Origin: Scortum barcoo | Lineage: Eukaryota; Chordata; Actinopteri; Centrarchiformes; Terapontidae | Length of the DNA stretch: 64,000 nt | Reading direction: 5' to 3' | NCBI GenBank assembly: GCA_023238725.1 | Contig: CM041547.1 | Location: 18,237,144 to 18,301,143 of the forward strand | Shown here: one piece after another, positions 12,366-25,335 of the stretch | How the letters are laid out: every line of letters begins with the position of its first letter | How positions within the stretch are numbered: the stretch's first letter is position 1 | Position numbers and translations under genes: made by a program | The notes under the pieces: generated by a model | What the model saw: only the letters and a program-made list of their open reading frames with translations | What the model was told of the DNA's origin: nothing | Databases searched by the model: none

Positions 12366-14516
12366 TTTGGGCCCCGATCCGTCCACGATATCAGGACATG
12401 TGGGGGAGAGAGAAATGAGTAGAATCATAAAAGACAACAAGAGAAGGAGAGGCAGATAGACTTGCAGTGAGGGGACCTTGTTGATGCAGAGACACTTACT
12501 GACTTGCCCTCACTTGCTCCTTTTCTCTCCTTCTGCTAAAGTTTTGTGACACAAAGCGGATTTGTAAAATCCAGTAGACTTTTAGCAGCTCGGGGATCTG
12601 TGCATGCACACACGTGGAGGTGTAAAGCCCTTAAATTAGCATGTTTGATAAGCTATACGGTGTCACACATGTATTAGCACATGTAGTGTTTCATAATTAA
12701 TCTCTCTTTAAATGATCTACGCAGGCACCATTTTGGTTTAAGCGTTTGTGTGTCTGTGCTTGTGTGTGTGTGTGTGCGCACAGTTTGAATGTGTGGATTT
12801 CAGTGGATTAGCCTAGTTTGGGGCTGATGTTTTCATCAGTGAGGCTCCTAAACTTGTGGATGACTCATATTTGGTCCAGTACTGCTGATGACATCATCGT
12901 AGATCTCACAGTGCTTCTCCCTGGAGCTGTTTATCAGACTCTATATTTATCCTCTTATCACACTTACAGAAACACATTCCGACTTGCGCTGTCGATTGCC
13001 TACGTGCCATGAAGAGCCCAGGAGCACCTTTTAGCTTTCTTGACAGGCTGTAAACTGGAGAAAATCCCATATATTTTACAGTGTGTAAATACGTGACATA
13101 TATTGGAAAGCAAATTGCCTCCGGGAGGATATTTTTCCTGATCTAATCTAAAACGTTCATGCTGAGATTGCAGTATCAAAGTCCGGGCTTCCTCTTTAAT
13201 TTGATTCTTCAAACTTCTTCAAAGGGAAAGTCGAGCCGAGGAGGCTTATGGCGGTGCCTGAGTTACTGAATCCTCTTTTTTTTTTTTTCTTTCATGAGAG
13301 GAGTGAAACCATGAGAATCTTTAATGGTTGATCTCATAATTTGAACTCTGAAATATTCTAGATCAGCTAAAATAATTAATTGTATCCATTCAAATATTCA
13401 TTCAGAGAGGTCCGACATTCATAATTCAGTGAGATGGATTTAGTCACCATATGTGTGTAATTAGCAATGTTGGGCGACAAACTTGCATGCGTCTGGCGTC
13501 AATGAGCGGTGGGAGCTGAAGCATGTCTGTTTCTTATTGTTCAGCAATGATAAAGGCCCCTTGTAGTCTCCAAACGAGTGCTGCGAGAGCACTATACAAC
13601 TATAACTCTTCCAGTTTAACTAATTCAACTACTCTAGTTTTCTACTAGATTTCCCTTTTTATTTAAAGGAGCACTAACACAGGATACTTCAAAAGATAGC
13701 AGTCCAGGATGGCAGCACTGTGTGTGCATCAGATTTATTGGAACCACAAGTGATTTTATGGTACCAGTAAATCCCTGATGTTGACAACAAACTGCGCCTT
13801 TTCTTCCTTCTTTTCCCACAGACAGCAAGCTTTGAAAAGAGACATCTTTTCACAGTAAAACCACCTCGGGTCTAACAAAATTAAACTCCTACAAGGCGAA
13901 GTCTCCTCTTTTATATTCCAAACCCGCAAGCCTTCACAGTTCACTTTGCTCTGACGCTGGGAACAACGACAGACGTGTTTTCTTCGCCATCATCAAAGCC
14001 CGCCGCAGTGACCTCATTATCCCTTTCAAATTTCAAAGCTCCTCTGAAATTGGTTCATCACAAAATCTATCTCCGCCAATCACAAACAATCTAAATCAAA
14101 ATGAGATTCTCCGCTGTAGTTACAGAGAATATCCTTGTTCCTAGAAGAGGAAAATATATGTTCACTACTATTAGGTTTCATTTACTGTCAATTTCCCTGC
14201 ACACAACAATATCCTCCCAAATCCATCTTCTTCAGATTGGACAACTGCAAACCAATTAAAAATGATTATATTACGTCTCAAACGTCTAAGACTTGCTGAC
14301 GCATTGTTCGGTGAATCGCCATGACACTGAAGCTTCACTGAGCGAAAATAAATTGAGCCACTCTACGATGCACCTGCACCAAGTCATTTCAACCTGACCC
14401 CGGGCCTACCTGGGGTTGTGTAAGGTTTCATACAAGACTCCATTTACTTGGACACTGTGACAAAAACATATCAGGTTTAATTATCCTAGCAGGGCTGGAT
14501 ATACACAGGTAGGATA

Positions 14517-15520
14517 CAGTGGGACAAAGAAGTATTTAGTCAGCCACCAATTGTACAAGTTCTCCCACTTAAAAAGATGAGAGAGGCCTGTAATTTTCAT
14601 CATAGGTACACTTCAACTATGAGAGACAGAATGGGGGGAAAGAATCCAGGAAATCACATTGTTAGGATTTTTAATGAATTAATTGGTAAATTCCTCTGTA
14701 AAATAAGTATTTGGTCACCTACAAACAAGCAAGATTTCTGGCTCTCACAGACCTGTAACTTCTTCTTTAAGAGGCTCCTCTGTCCTCCACTCGTTACCTG
14801 TATTAATGGCACCTGTTTTCAGTATATCATCAGTATAAAAGACACCTGTCCACAACCTCAAACAGTCAGACTGACTGATCAGACAGGAAGACTGATCTGT
14901 ATAAAGGAAAGAATGAATGGGGCCATGTATCTTGAGATTTTGAGTGAAAACCTCCTTCCATCAGCAAGGGCATTGAAGATGAAATGTGGCTGGGTCTTTC
15001 AGCATGACAATGATCCCAAACACACCGCCCGGGCAACGAAGGAGTGGCTTCGTAAGAAGCATTTCAAGGTCCTGGAGTGGCCTAGCCAGTCTCCAGATCT
15101 CAACCCCATAGAAAATCTTTGGAGGGAGTTGAAAGTCCGTGTTGCCCAGCGACAGCCCCAAAACATCACTGCTCTAGAGGAGATCTGCATGGAGGAATGG
15201 GCCAAAATACCAGCAACAGTGTGTGAAAACCTTGTGAAGACTTACAGAAAACATTTGATCCTCTGTCATTGCCCAACAAAGGGTATATAACAAAGTATTG
15301 AGATGAACTTTTGTTATTGACCAAATACTTATTTTCCACCATAATTTGCAAATAAATTCTTTAAAAATCAGACAATGTGATTTTCTGGATTTTTTTTCTC
15401 ATTTTGTTGTCTCTCATAGTTGAGGTATACCTATATGATGAAAATTGGAGACCTCTCTCATCTTTTAAGTGGGAGAACTTGCACAATTGGTGGCTGACTA
15501 AATACTTTTTTGCCCCACTG
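14517..15520 (+). mobile_element. Tc1/mariner-type transposon, internally deleted
   Basis: A 1,004-bp element flanked by TA on both sides (14515-14516 and 15521-15522). Long imperfect terminal inverted repeats occupy ~14517-14661 and ~15373-15520, beginning CAGTGGGACAAAG and ending TTTTTTGCCCCACTG. Full-length relatives are about 1.6 kb and encode a ~340-residue DDE transposase; here only the C-terminal third remains, so the copy cannot make an active enzyme. It could have moved only with transposase supplied from elsewhere. Confidence 0.93.
14879..15290 (+). pseudogene. truncated Tc1-like transposase (C-terminal fragment)
   Basis: The frame encodes HDNDPKHTARATKEWL followed by WPSQSPDLNPIENLWRELK, the Tc1 motifs that carry the second Asp and the catalytic Glu of the DDE triad. 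The N-terminal DNA-binding domains and the first Asp are absent because of an internal deletion. The end is shifted out of the usual frame near 15262-15275. An open frame extends upstream to 14577 but crosses terminal-repeat DNA and is not the ancestral start. Confidence 0.88.
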
Positions 15521-18500
15521 TAGGAGGATAAATTAATCTAATCTAATTTCTCATTTGCGGATTATTTTTGGTCTTCCAGGTTTCCTTTTACATGGAGGGA
15601 TGGAAATTACAAAGAACATCTCTAAAGGGTTAAATATGTGACTATGACTGAGGTACCCCTTAAGGATTACAGCCTGTTTTAAAAATGGAGACAGTGAAAA
15701 ACAATAGCCCACAGGCCACATCTGTCACTCACAATAGCCCTAAAGCAGATGTTTCACAGGCAGACTCTCTTTCCAGACGTCTCCCAGTGGACCCGTGGAC
15801 CATGCCGCAGAGAGAGCAAACACTGAAATGTAATTTCTGTCTGACCAGCCATTAGAAATTCATTGCATTGAAGATGACATCAAACGGAGGCGTGTGTGTG
15901 TGTTTGAGCTGTACGCGATGCCTTGTCTGGGAATCTTCAAGACAAGATCAGTGGCATCATTTCACTGTTTCAAGTGTAGTAAACTTCTCAGGATAGGGCT
16001 TCAGATAAATAAGACCACACTCATGAAACCTGAGACGGATTACAACAAAACAGTACTAGAAATTAAAAAAAAGTTTCACAAAAAAATAATAAACATGTCA
16101 AACTTATAAATAAACATGACATTACACATGGATAACGTGTACTCAACACGTCTTTAAACTCCAGATGTCATTATGTGATCACACACACACACACTCTGTC
16201 AGTTTTCACACTCGCTCACGCCACATGACATTTCCATATCGAGTCCATGAAGCTGCTCTGATCGTCGTATACATTGGTCACAGGAAATGTAATAAACATG
16301 CACGGTGGAGACATTGACACACAAGCAGATGCAGTACACACACACACACACACAAACATTATTTGGTGCTATCATAACTATTTTTGCATCTGGCCAACCC
16401 CTCCAGCCATATCATCATTAATGTCACTTACAAGGTCATTGTGCTGCCTGTAGTGATACACAGTCTGACACACACACATTCACACCCACATATATACATA
16501 CACACACACTCACTCTCTCTCCCCAAAAGAGTGAGGCTTTAAATTTTACACTGCCACTGTAAAGGTTTATCTCAGCCATAATCAATAGTGTATGACTTTC
16601 ATTATCTTTGTCGTCGGTAATATAATCACATCATAGCCGGAGAGAACTGTAGCACAATCCTTTATCATTGTAATCATCATCGTAATTGTTATTGATGTAA
16701 GTGGATGGATATTTAAAGCACAAGGAAGCACTGCTCTCACCCTCTGGAAGATCATTTACTTTGAAGATCTGTTGCATGAACTGCGATGCCGTTTCAATTA
16801 CATGGCTGAACAAACTATGGCAGCGTTGTGTGTCATGTCTTTTCTTTGGGTCAGAGAGAGGTTGAACCTGCCTGAGCGATATATAGAGGAGAAAGCATCT
16901 CCACATTTGGTAACTTTTTTTTCTCACTTCGTTCTCTACTGGCAAGAGTGGAAATATACAGTCTTGGTCGCACAGACTAGTTACAAAGTGTACCAGTCCT
17001 AGTTTGTTATAAAACACAGATGATGGGTGTTTGAAGTTTAATTAAATAAATAAATAAATGAATTATGCTTTTATTAATGGCTATCATTTACTACAGCATT
17101 GGAACTGATAGAAGATAATAGTTGATGATTTATGTGTGATTTGTGTGTGATTTATGAGTGGAGTACCTCAATGCAGTGTTCAAGTACTGCAGTTTTAACT
17201 TTAAAAGTGTGTCCACACGGTATTTGACGGCTGATCCCTCAAAATGTTGTGTTTGCGGTGTGAAACAGATCACAGAGTACTTTGCTCAAAGAGTTTGTCT
17301 GTGTGAATCATTTGACCTGAGATGACAGTTAGCCATTGGTTAATGTCTGTTTGTAAAAAACCCTCAGCTACCCGTCAAGCCAGGCTTATGATAACCCCAG
17401 GCTACTGTATGTGCATGCCTGGTAAAACATCTCTAGGTCTGCTCATTATACGTCAATAAACAGACTTAATTGCAGATATAATGAGGTAATTTCATTTATT
17501 AATGCTGCTGTATCATAATTGACTACTATGAAATCAAGGTTATACTGCATGACTTAGGCTATCCATTCAGTTGGTGTGAGCTCATATGGGTATGGATGAG
17601 ATTGAACTGTCATGAACTGTTATGCACATTAGTTCCCGTGTGGATGTGTGCGTGTGTGTGTGGTGGTGGGTGGTGGTGAAGACCAGGGCCTTGGTCAAAT
17701 TGACATGCAATACATTTCCATGACTGAGTTATTGCGGCAGGGGTCAGGAGGCCGGCGTGTGCACACGGAAAGCTCAACCAGTACTGAAGCTCATCCAGGC
17801 AAGGCCAGAATCACACAGCATCCCCATACATCTCCCGTCTGACTCACAAGTCAACGCACAGCACGGCAACGAATCAGCGGCCACGCATCAAGGTTCATGC
17901 GCAGGGCTGAAGAGTGGGTTTTCTCTGTGGACCCTTTCTTTCCGTCTTTCTTCCTCTCTGTGGTTCAACCACAGTGCACTGCTTCTGATGCATTCCAAAG
18001 CAAGACATGCGGCGTGGATAGCTGACACAATAATTACAGGCATGAGAGCAAAGCACATTACGGTCTGCCATGAACATCATGAGTCATCGGAAGGCATTTT
18101 CCTCTGAAGCAGCTGTGTTTTTTTTTTTGAGGACAGAGATTAGCAGCATTTCTCGTCATTAAGGAAAAATAACAACTATTGCATAATTGTGGGTCTTGTA
18201 CGTTTATGCTGATTGTCTGTGTGGGAGACGTGAGGTTGAATCCTATCAGCTGAGAGTGGTGTTGGGATTTAGAGAGTGATTATATTTGACATCCTGCTAA
18301 CAATCCCCCTGTTGGTGAAAGCATTTAAAGGTACAAATAGCAAGATGTTTCACTTTTAGCTGGGGGCATATAACACAATAATAGCATCAGCTGTCAGCCG
18401 TGAAGACACTGCGGGGAGAGCGAGCATTCGGCTTGCTGGATGAGCTGTTTGAATCGGGGGAGGCCGGCGCACAAAGATGGAGAAAATGCAAAGAAGAGGG

Positions 18501-18540
18501 GAGCTGAGGGATGGAGAGGACTAGGTGAAAAGAAGGTGCC

Positions 18541-18705
18541 TTTCAGTTTAATTAGCGGTGGTAAATTAATTAGCAGCAGGATGTGAATTAATTAGTGTTC
18601 CAAAGGCAGTTTAAAGGCAGTGCCATAAGGAGCCACTGTAGAGGTCCCATAAGGCTTTACAGTTTGTTGCAGCCCAAACATTATCCTATTAATTAGCAAT
18701 TAAAT
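18541..18705. promoter_or_regulatory. cluster of homeodomain-type TAATTA sites (possible enhancer)
   Basis: Perfect TAATTA hexamers lie at 18549-18554, 18567-18572, 18589-18594 and 18690-18695, the first three spaced 18 and 22 bases apart. The surrounding ~400 bases lack repeats and simple sequence. Such clustering is typical of vertebrate conserved non-coding enhancers bound by homeodomain factors, but conservation could not be tested here. Confidence 0.35.
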
Positions 18706-19594
18706 GCTTCTTGAATCCCACTTTATATCAATCTCTCTCTGTGTGTGTGTTTTTCTTTCACCCTATCTATTCTTTTTGTCTCTGCATCTCCACCGTACTT
18801 CCCAGCATGGTAGACGGTCGCAGTAGAAGTCCTCTGTGCGATTCCAGCTGCATTACACATTTGTGCAATTCACCACTTTCGTTTTGGTTTATCCAGACAG
18901 CATCGCAAACCTTTAGGGCCACTTTCCCACCAATGGAAAGCCAGCTACGGTGTAGGAGATTAAATTTTTTTTTCAATATTTCTTTCTAAAACAAATATCG
19001 CTCATGCTCTCACTGCAGTACTTTCTGCTCGCTTTCTCCCAGCCAACATAACCAGCTTGGTGTGCGCAAATGGAAGAGGAAATTGGCTGATTTAAAGGGC
19101 AGCCCTTGCTTTGGCTTTCACACAAACAAAAGATTAAGGACCCCGCTGTGGATGGTATTGATGGAGAAGACTCGATTCAATCACTTCAATTTATGTGATT
19201 CAAAATTGTGCTGCTGAAGGAGCACCGTGGGGCTGATGGGTCTCTCTTATAGGTAAAATTTGTGGCTCTTGTATAGCTTCTTTTGGAATATGACACAATG
19301 TGGAATTGATCAGAGATACTACACACATTTATCAATAAGGTGATATCCAATGGGTGCGTACATCAATATTTACTACTATTTTTACAAAGCCTGAAGAAAG
19401 ACTGCTATTAGGCCCCATTGATGTAGGAGATAAGAAAAGCCTGCATGTGAATCATAGAAACCATCAGTTAAATCTCCTTGAATGTACTGAAGAAAGAAAG
19501 AAAGAAAGAAGCTGGGAATGTACACAATCTTGGTTCAGCATGTTAGACACACTGATGGGAACGTCATTAGTTTTGCAGGTATTTGGTCATAAGC

Positions 19595-19800
19595 CAAAGT
19601 TATTCTGACCTGATGCAGGCGCCAGAAGAAAAGTTAGTGGATCACCAAAGTGATTACAATTCATCCTGCAGGGATCATGAAGGTCTTATGCAGATCTTCA
19701 TGGCAATCCACCCAACAGTTAGTGAGATATCTCAATCTGTGATGTACCAACCAGTGTTTCCATCCTTTGAGCCAGGTCGCTAGCATGACTAAAAACGTGG
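19595..19800 (+). repeat. dispersed teleost repeat ('ggatcaccaaagt..' family)
   Basis: The order GTGGATCACCAAAGTGATTA, then ATTCATCCTGCAGGGATCAT, TTCATGGCAATCCACCCAAC and GAGATATCTCAATCTG matches a fish repeat I recognise, ending GAGCCAGGTCGCTAGCATGA. I cannot name the family. Confidence 0.65.
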
Positions 19801-22800
19801 GAAACATGGGAAAGAGGAAGTAATGAGAGGATTGAAGGCAAAGCATAAATGAAGAGATCTTCTTCAGTGGACGTCACACATCATTCTGTTTGTACTGAAA
19901 TTGCTTTAAAGAGGTTTTGTTCTTTGAACGTCAAAATGAAAAATGAGTAAAATTCATATATTTTACCTAAACTTAGTCTATCTCATGTATTGTGTATGAA
20001 AGCTTTCACCAAACCTCAGTAAACATAATAAATGTCCACTGGATGAAGATGGAGTGATAATACAATAACCTGTATGGTGTGTATTTCTGAAATGAGTGGC
20101 TTGATACTCCTTTGATAAACTAAGACGAAAAAGGATGTGCCACACGTCTCATACTCTGTGGGTGGAGATCGATTTTCTGTCATCAATCAGATAGTACTGC
20201 CAGAAGAAGTGCATTCAAGAGGCTGAGAAATTTATAGAAAATTGCAACTTTACATCTCAGACTGACACTGTGCTCTCTTTATTGATTGGCTCGCCAATGC
20301 AATCATGATAATACAGTTTGATATTGTCTGTTTGTCATAGGAAATATAGGAATAAAGTCATGACAGCCTGTAACACTTGTTCATAGCAACAGTTGTGACA
20401 CGTGTCACAGTGGGCACATTATTTAGTGTTGTAGCATTTGTCCTTTCCAGGTCCACTTACCATACAATTCAGTGCCCTGCACTCTTTCGCCCTTGGCTCC
20501 CTTTGCTTTCTCAGCCATGCTAATGTTTTTTTTTTTTTAATCTTTCTTGAGGATTATTCACTCTGACCCCGCTCGGTTCCGCAGAGGAAGAAGCGGCTGA
20601 AGCAGCATCTGTGTCGGGGTCGGAGAGTTGAATATGTCGTCACGTTCTGTTTGCTTCCTCTCCTCCTGACTCGACCTGAGGAAGCGGTGCACCCTCTGCC
20701 CTTCCAGCTCAGATGTGATTGGTGGCCCTCAAGTAACAGTAAGGTACAGTCATCACCATGGGAACCAAGACAATGTGAAAAGATGAGGCTGAGCTGTCCA
20801 GCTCTCTGAGATAAATCAATGAAACTATTGTCATCTGTGTTTATATGATCTTTATTTCATTTGAGTAAAGTCTTTTATAAAACTTTAGCATTTTATTTAC
20901 TTGAATATTTCCTTTCATATTTTTGTTATTTATGAATAACTGAATGAAATTAAATCTCTAAATGAAAATGATAGAAAGGAATTAAGTTAATTTGAAGTTG
21001 AAAAGACACCTGTTCAACCCCTGTTTAAATTCTAATGTTTTTCTTTTAATGTTAAATCCACCAACAGCGTCACCGCACACAGCTTACCTCAGCCTCGGGC
21101 TACATGTTGTTTTCGGGTAGACAGCTCATCAAGATTAGAGACGAGTGTTGGGTTGTGAACTAACATCAGGAATAACAATACACTTCCTGCCTGGAGGCAT
21201 AAAGTTGCAGTATTGTAGCTTTTAATTCCTAATGTGGCAACTCCCCGCTGACTTTTGGAGAAAGTGAAAAGCAAGCAGTTCTGGGCTCTCTGGGTCACAA
21301 TCGATTTGCCAAAAATGAAATTTCGTATTTCGTCAGCAAAGCAGTGCAAACAGTGGTCTCTTTCTCTGGGGTTCTTGAATTTCTAGGAAATACAGCAGAG
21401 TTAATGAGGCTCAGTTGTCACTCACTGCCTCATAAGCCAACTCAGGAGTGCTACTTTAAGACACCACACTGATACCTCAAAACCCTCTGGTCATCTCTCT
21501 CCCGCGTGTGATGTAACATCGGGCTGAGGCTGACCATCGATTCTTCCAGGTGACTGTGTGGAGTCATGGGTGGTGGTGCTCATCCTCACCCGGCTGCCAC
21601 CCAGCCATCGACTGCAGCACCCCCCCCATCATGCTAATGACGCCGCATATGCAACATCGCCACAACTTGAACTTACACAACTTCCACTTTTTGCTCATTC
21701 AGCACCAACACACGTCAGGAGAAAACTCCGGGACGATTGATCACAAAGGCTGCCTCCTGATCCAGGGATGCTGCTACACCGTGTACAGTTGAAGTACTTC
21801 TGACTCTGAAACACAGAATAACATGCTGCTAGGATACAATTCTAAAAATGTTTTGTTTTTTTTACTACTTGGCAAAAGCAAATATTTGTTGAGAAAAATA
21901 TAATGTGATTATGTTTTTAATAGCATCACAAGGACATGTGTTAATGAAGGTATCTGCGAAACATTCAGTGTAATTCATTTGTCTCAGCTATCCCACGCAC
22001 TAAAGCACACTTAATGTTTAATTTTTTATGTTTCATTGTTCTTGTAATGGCTAATTTAATGTCTGGAGCACCGTTGAACATTTGGCTGGCACATTTATAG
22101 TGATTGATGTGCACTGTCTCAGAAAATAAATACATTTTTATATTTCACTGTTAAGTGTAACCAAAGATTTTTTATGAGAATCAGCTTTACTAGTGTGTAA
22201 CCATACAAATGAATTTGACTCCAGTTTAATTGGCTAAACCGAACCACATGAAGCTCACAGGATGCTGTTCTCTGTTTTTTTTTTTTTTTTTTGAAATTCA
22301 CATTCCTCTCTAACCACGTCCCTTTGGGGACTGTCCTCTTGTGAACAGCATGTGACAAAGACCTGTAGAGCCTCTGAGAGTTATGACTGTTGTCCATTGG
22401 GAGCAAAAGGGGAAGCAGTGTGATGTTAAAGGGCCACAGTGTCCACAGAGGGAGGATGCAGGGGTGGTTGGATGGATGAACACAGTGTTGGACTTTAGAC
22501 AAATAACAATAATGATTTTAGTCTGTTTTTAAGACTTACAAAAATAGAGTCTGGTTTATATGTGTATCTGCATTTATGTGTGAAGGTTTATGTGTTAGAA
22601 ACAAACACACACACACACACCTTCTGCAATCCTCTTCCATAACATTGTTTATATGCAGTCTCTGAATCCTCATTAAACAAGGCTGAAAAGATACAGAGGT
22701 GTCGAGCCACCAAATCTGAGGGATCCGAGGGGATGATAATAACACTGTACCGGAGTCAGCAATAAATCACAGACTGATAAGGTCAGCTCCTGAATAATGA

Positions 22801-24831
22801 TCATAATAATGTGATGAGTTCCAGCCACGAGCTAGCGAACATTTCTTGGGCATAAAATGGAAGGAAGTTTGCACACACATGCAGTGGATGCTATAATGTA
22901 TATACTCTATATACTGTACATATTGGTGTGTGCTGGGGGTCTGGTGCATGTGTATGTGGATTTGCATGCGCGTGACTGCACTTCGGATAGGTTTACTGAG
23001 AAAGCTCGGTTTGGCAAGCCGTCCGCCTTTCTCACCCCCCCGCCCCCCCCCGCCAGGAAACAATAGCTCCTCTGCTAAATATAGAACGTCTGCATTTTAC
23101 CTCACCCTTCCTCACTCTGTCCCACCTCACTCTCACACACAGAACACACTCTCTTGTCTTTCTAACATATTGTGCAGTTCTTCCTCACTCTATTTATCCT
23201 CACAGTCTCCCATCTTTCTGGCTCATTGGATGGTGATATGGGTCAAATAGTCTTTAGCCTTTGGATCAGAATGAGATTTGGTGTCCTCCTGTGTCCTTGC
23301 TCCAGACACGTGCCCGCTTCCTTCAACTCGTGAATTCCCTCTCTGTCCACCAGATGCCCTCTGGTTTGGTCTCCTGTCTCGGTCATCTGAACCTCCTCAC
23401 TCACCTGCTCACCTGGCCCCACTTTCCTAATCGTCCATGCAGTCGTTTAACCGTCCACTCGCTCACTAACTGCCAGATCGATGACGTTACCACGGACTTC
23501 GTGCCTTTGATTACACACCAGAACTTGCACATGAACCTGACCCCGACCCCGACTCTGTACCCAAATCTGAACCTACCTGCCTGTCTTCTCCTTGTTTGTG
23601 TGTACCTGTACCTGTGTCTGTGAACTCTGCCCGGCCTGTGTGCAGTTGGGTCCGGCGCTGCTTATCCCAGATTCATTTGTGAAAACATTTATCGCCACCA
23701 TCCAGGATTAAAGATAAATCCCAAAGACTCACTGACTTATCTTCTCACTTATCCGTCGTTTAAGTTCTTGACAAGATGCCAGAAAAATGACTCTTTGCCA
23801 AATGCTTATGTCAGTCTTCGTGCTGAAACTGCAGTGCTGACAATGAATCATTTTTCAAGCACAGATGCTAAACATTTGCAGAAAGCAAATTCTCAAAAGT
23901 GAGGCTGCATTTTGCTTTATTATGTCATTGTAAATTGTAAAAAGTTTGACTGTGGATCAAGCCATTTAAATGACCTCACATCACATAACCTTTTAAGATA
24001 AAGTCAAAATTGAACTCTAAATTGAATCTAGCATGGACTGCACTTTAGCATGAGCCTCTTGAAGTGTAGGCTTTGAGAATCTCCTGCCACAGTAACATGT
24101 TGGCATTATTGCATATTAGCATCTTCTGTCCTCTGGTTGTAATCACACTCACTTCTTCCTGCCCTTCTCCACACTGTTGCAGATCTGTGATCAGTGCAAG
24201 CTCAGCTTGTTGTCAGAGCAGCCTGATGTTAATAGCTTTGATGAGTGTTTTCTCACTGCTCTACACTCGGCCCCTTTGCCCCATTATCACGCTTCCCCCC
24301 CTACCACTCACTGTGTCAGCATTTTCTCAGCCTGTATGCCGCATTGGCATATGCAGGAAAAATGTGTGTGTGTGTACACGCATGGGCGGTAATGTGTGTT
24401 CAGTTTTACGGCTTGGTCGTCTGTCGATGTGCATTGATTCCACCGCATGTCATTTGCATTTTGCTTTGTGTCTGTTGTGCGGTAATCTCACTGCATGATA
24501 TGAGACACATGCAGAAATGAAGGGCCGCCAATTAAAAATAGTTGTAAGTAGGACAGACTCTCATCACTGAGCACAAAAATATGCTGATAGGATCTCCAGT
24601 CTTTTTCCCTTTAATTCCATCCTGTTACAATTTTGTATCGTTCCAGTTAAAGGTTAGAAAATGAGATGATGTTAACTACAACAAGCAACCTATTAAGTGG
24701 GTTTCTTTAAAAACTGCACTCGTTCACCATTTCATTTAATCTGTCTAATCTTCCAAACTATTTTCAACAGTTTCAGGTATTTCAGGTTATTTTAAGGATT
24801 AATTGTGGCTTATAACACTGAAGCAGTAGTT

Positions 24832-25335
24832 TACACACAGTGGTAACTTTATTAAGTAAACCTGTACAGCCTCAAACAGAAGCCTCCCCAGTGAAGGGAA
24901 GCGAAAAATATTACATTAGTTATCAAAGGAGATCATGTAAAATTGTCCAAATATGTCTTGTTAAAGAGACCTCAGGAAAGACCTTTTGATGTAGTCTGAA
25001 GTTTGTCAAACAGCAATATTAGGCTATCTAGGCTCAATTGTTGAGTGTCTATGGGCTCTAATAAAATATGGCTATGTTGTTGACACTGTCAAAGAGCTGT
25101 GCTTTATCCTTGAGGTCATGGCGTTGCACTGGACTACATTATATTGAGAGGTGTTTCTATTATTCTGCCCCACTCATATAAACACGGAGGACAAAACATA
25201 ACATAATAATGTACTTCAATACAACTCTCATCCAACATAAATGCTCACCATAAACCATTAGAAAGGTTGAATCTGTGGCAGATTGAATAGCAATAGATGA
25301 TACAAGTGTACCTGATAAAATGGCCACTGAGTGTA
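24832..25335. mobile_element. MITE of a Tc1/mariner family
   Basis: A ~504-bp element bounded by TA. Its left end is TACACACAGTGGTAACTTTA and its right end is AAAATGGCCACTGAGTGTA; these are imperfect inverted repeats of about 30 bases. They match the CAGTGGCCACTTTATTAGGT-type terminus of the Tc1 relic at 29474. There is no coding remnant inside. Confidence 0.7.

Larger units (their letters stand above)
5701..14516. other. intergenic DNA between shisa8 and mrtfa, part 1
   Basis: No exon is supported. The stretch holds alternating CT-rich and GA-rich tracts (6240-6460 GA, 7640-8160 CT, 8180-8420 GA), microsatellites, a dispersed repeat at ~9165-9310, a LINE-like tail at ~10138-10161, an old repeat tail at ~11340-11506 and a minisatellite at ~12100-12365. 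The remainder looks unique. Confidence 0.7.
15523..24831. other. intergenic DNA between shisa8 and mrtfa, part 2
   Basis: No exon is supported. It holds CA microsatellites (e.g. ~16331-16353), a TAATTA cluster at 18549-18695, an AAAG run at ~19491-19510, a dispersed repeat at ~19595-19800 and poly-T at ~22277-22292. The rest is AT-rich and apparently unique. Confidence 0.7.

Noticed and set aside
13455..13480. Possible hAT end (GCAATGTTGGGCGACAA)
   Set aside because: Only one short word matches; no second terminus or 8-bp duplication was found.
14577..14878. Upstream half of the 237-codon frame in the Tc1 element
   Set aside because: It runs through terminal-repeat and leader DNA; ancestral transposase sequence starts only near 14879.
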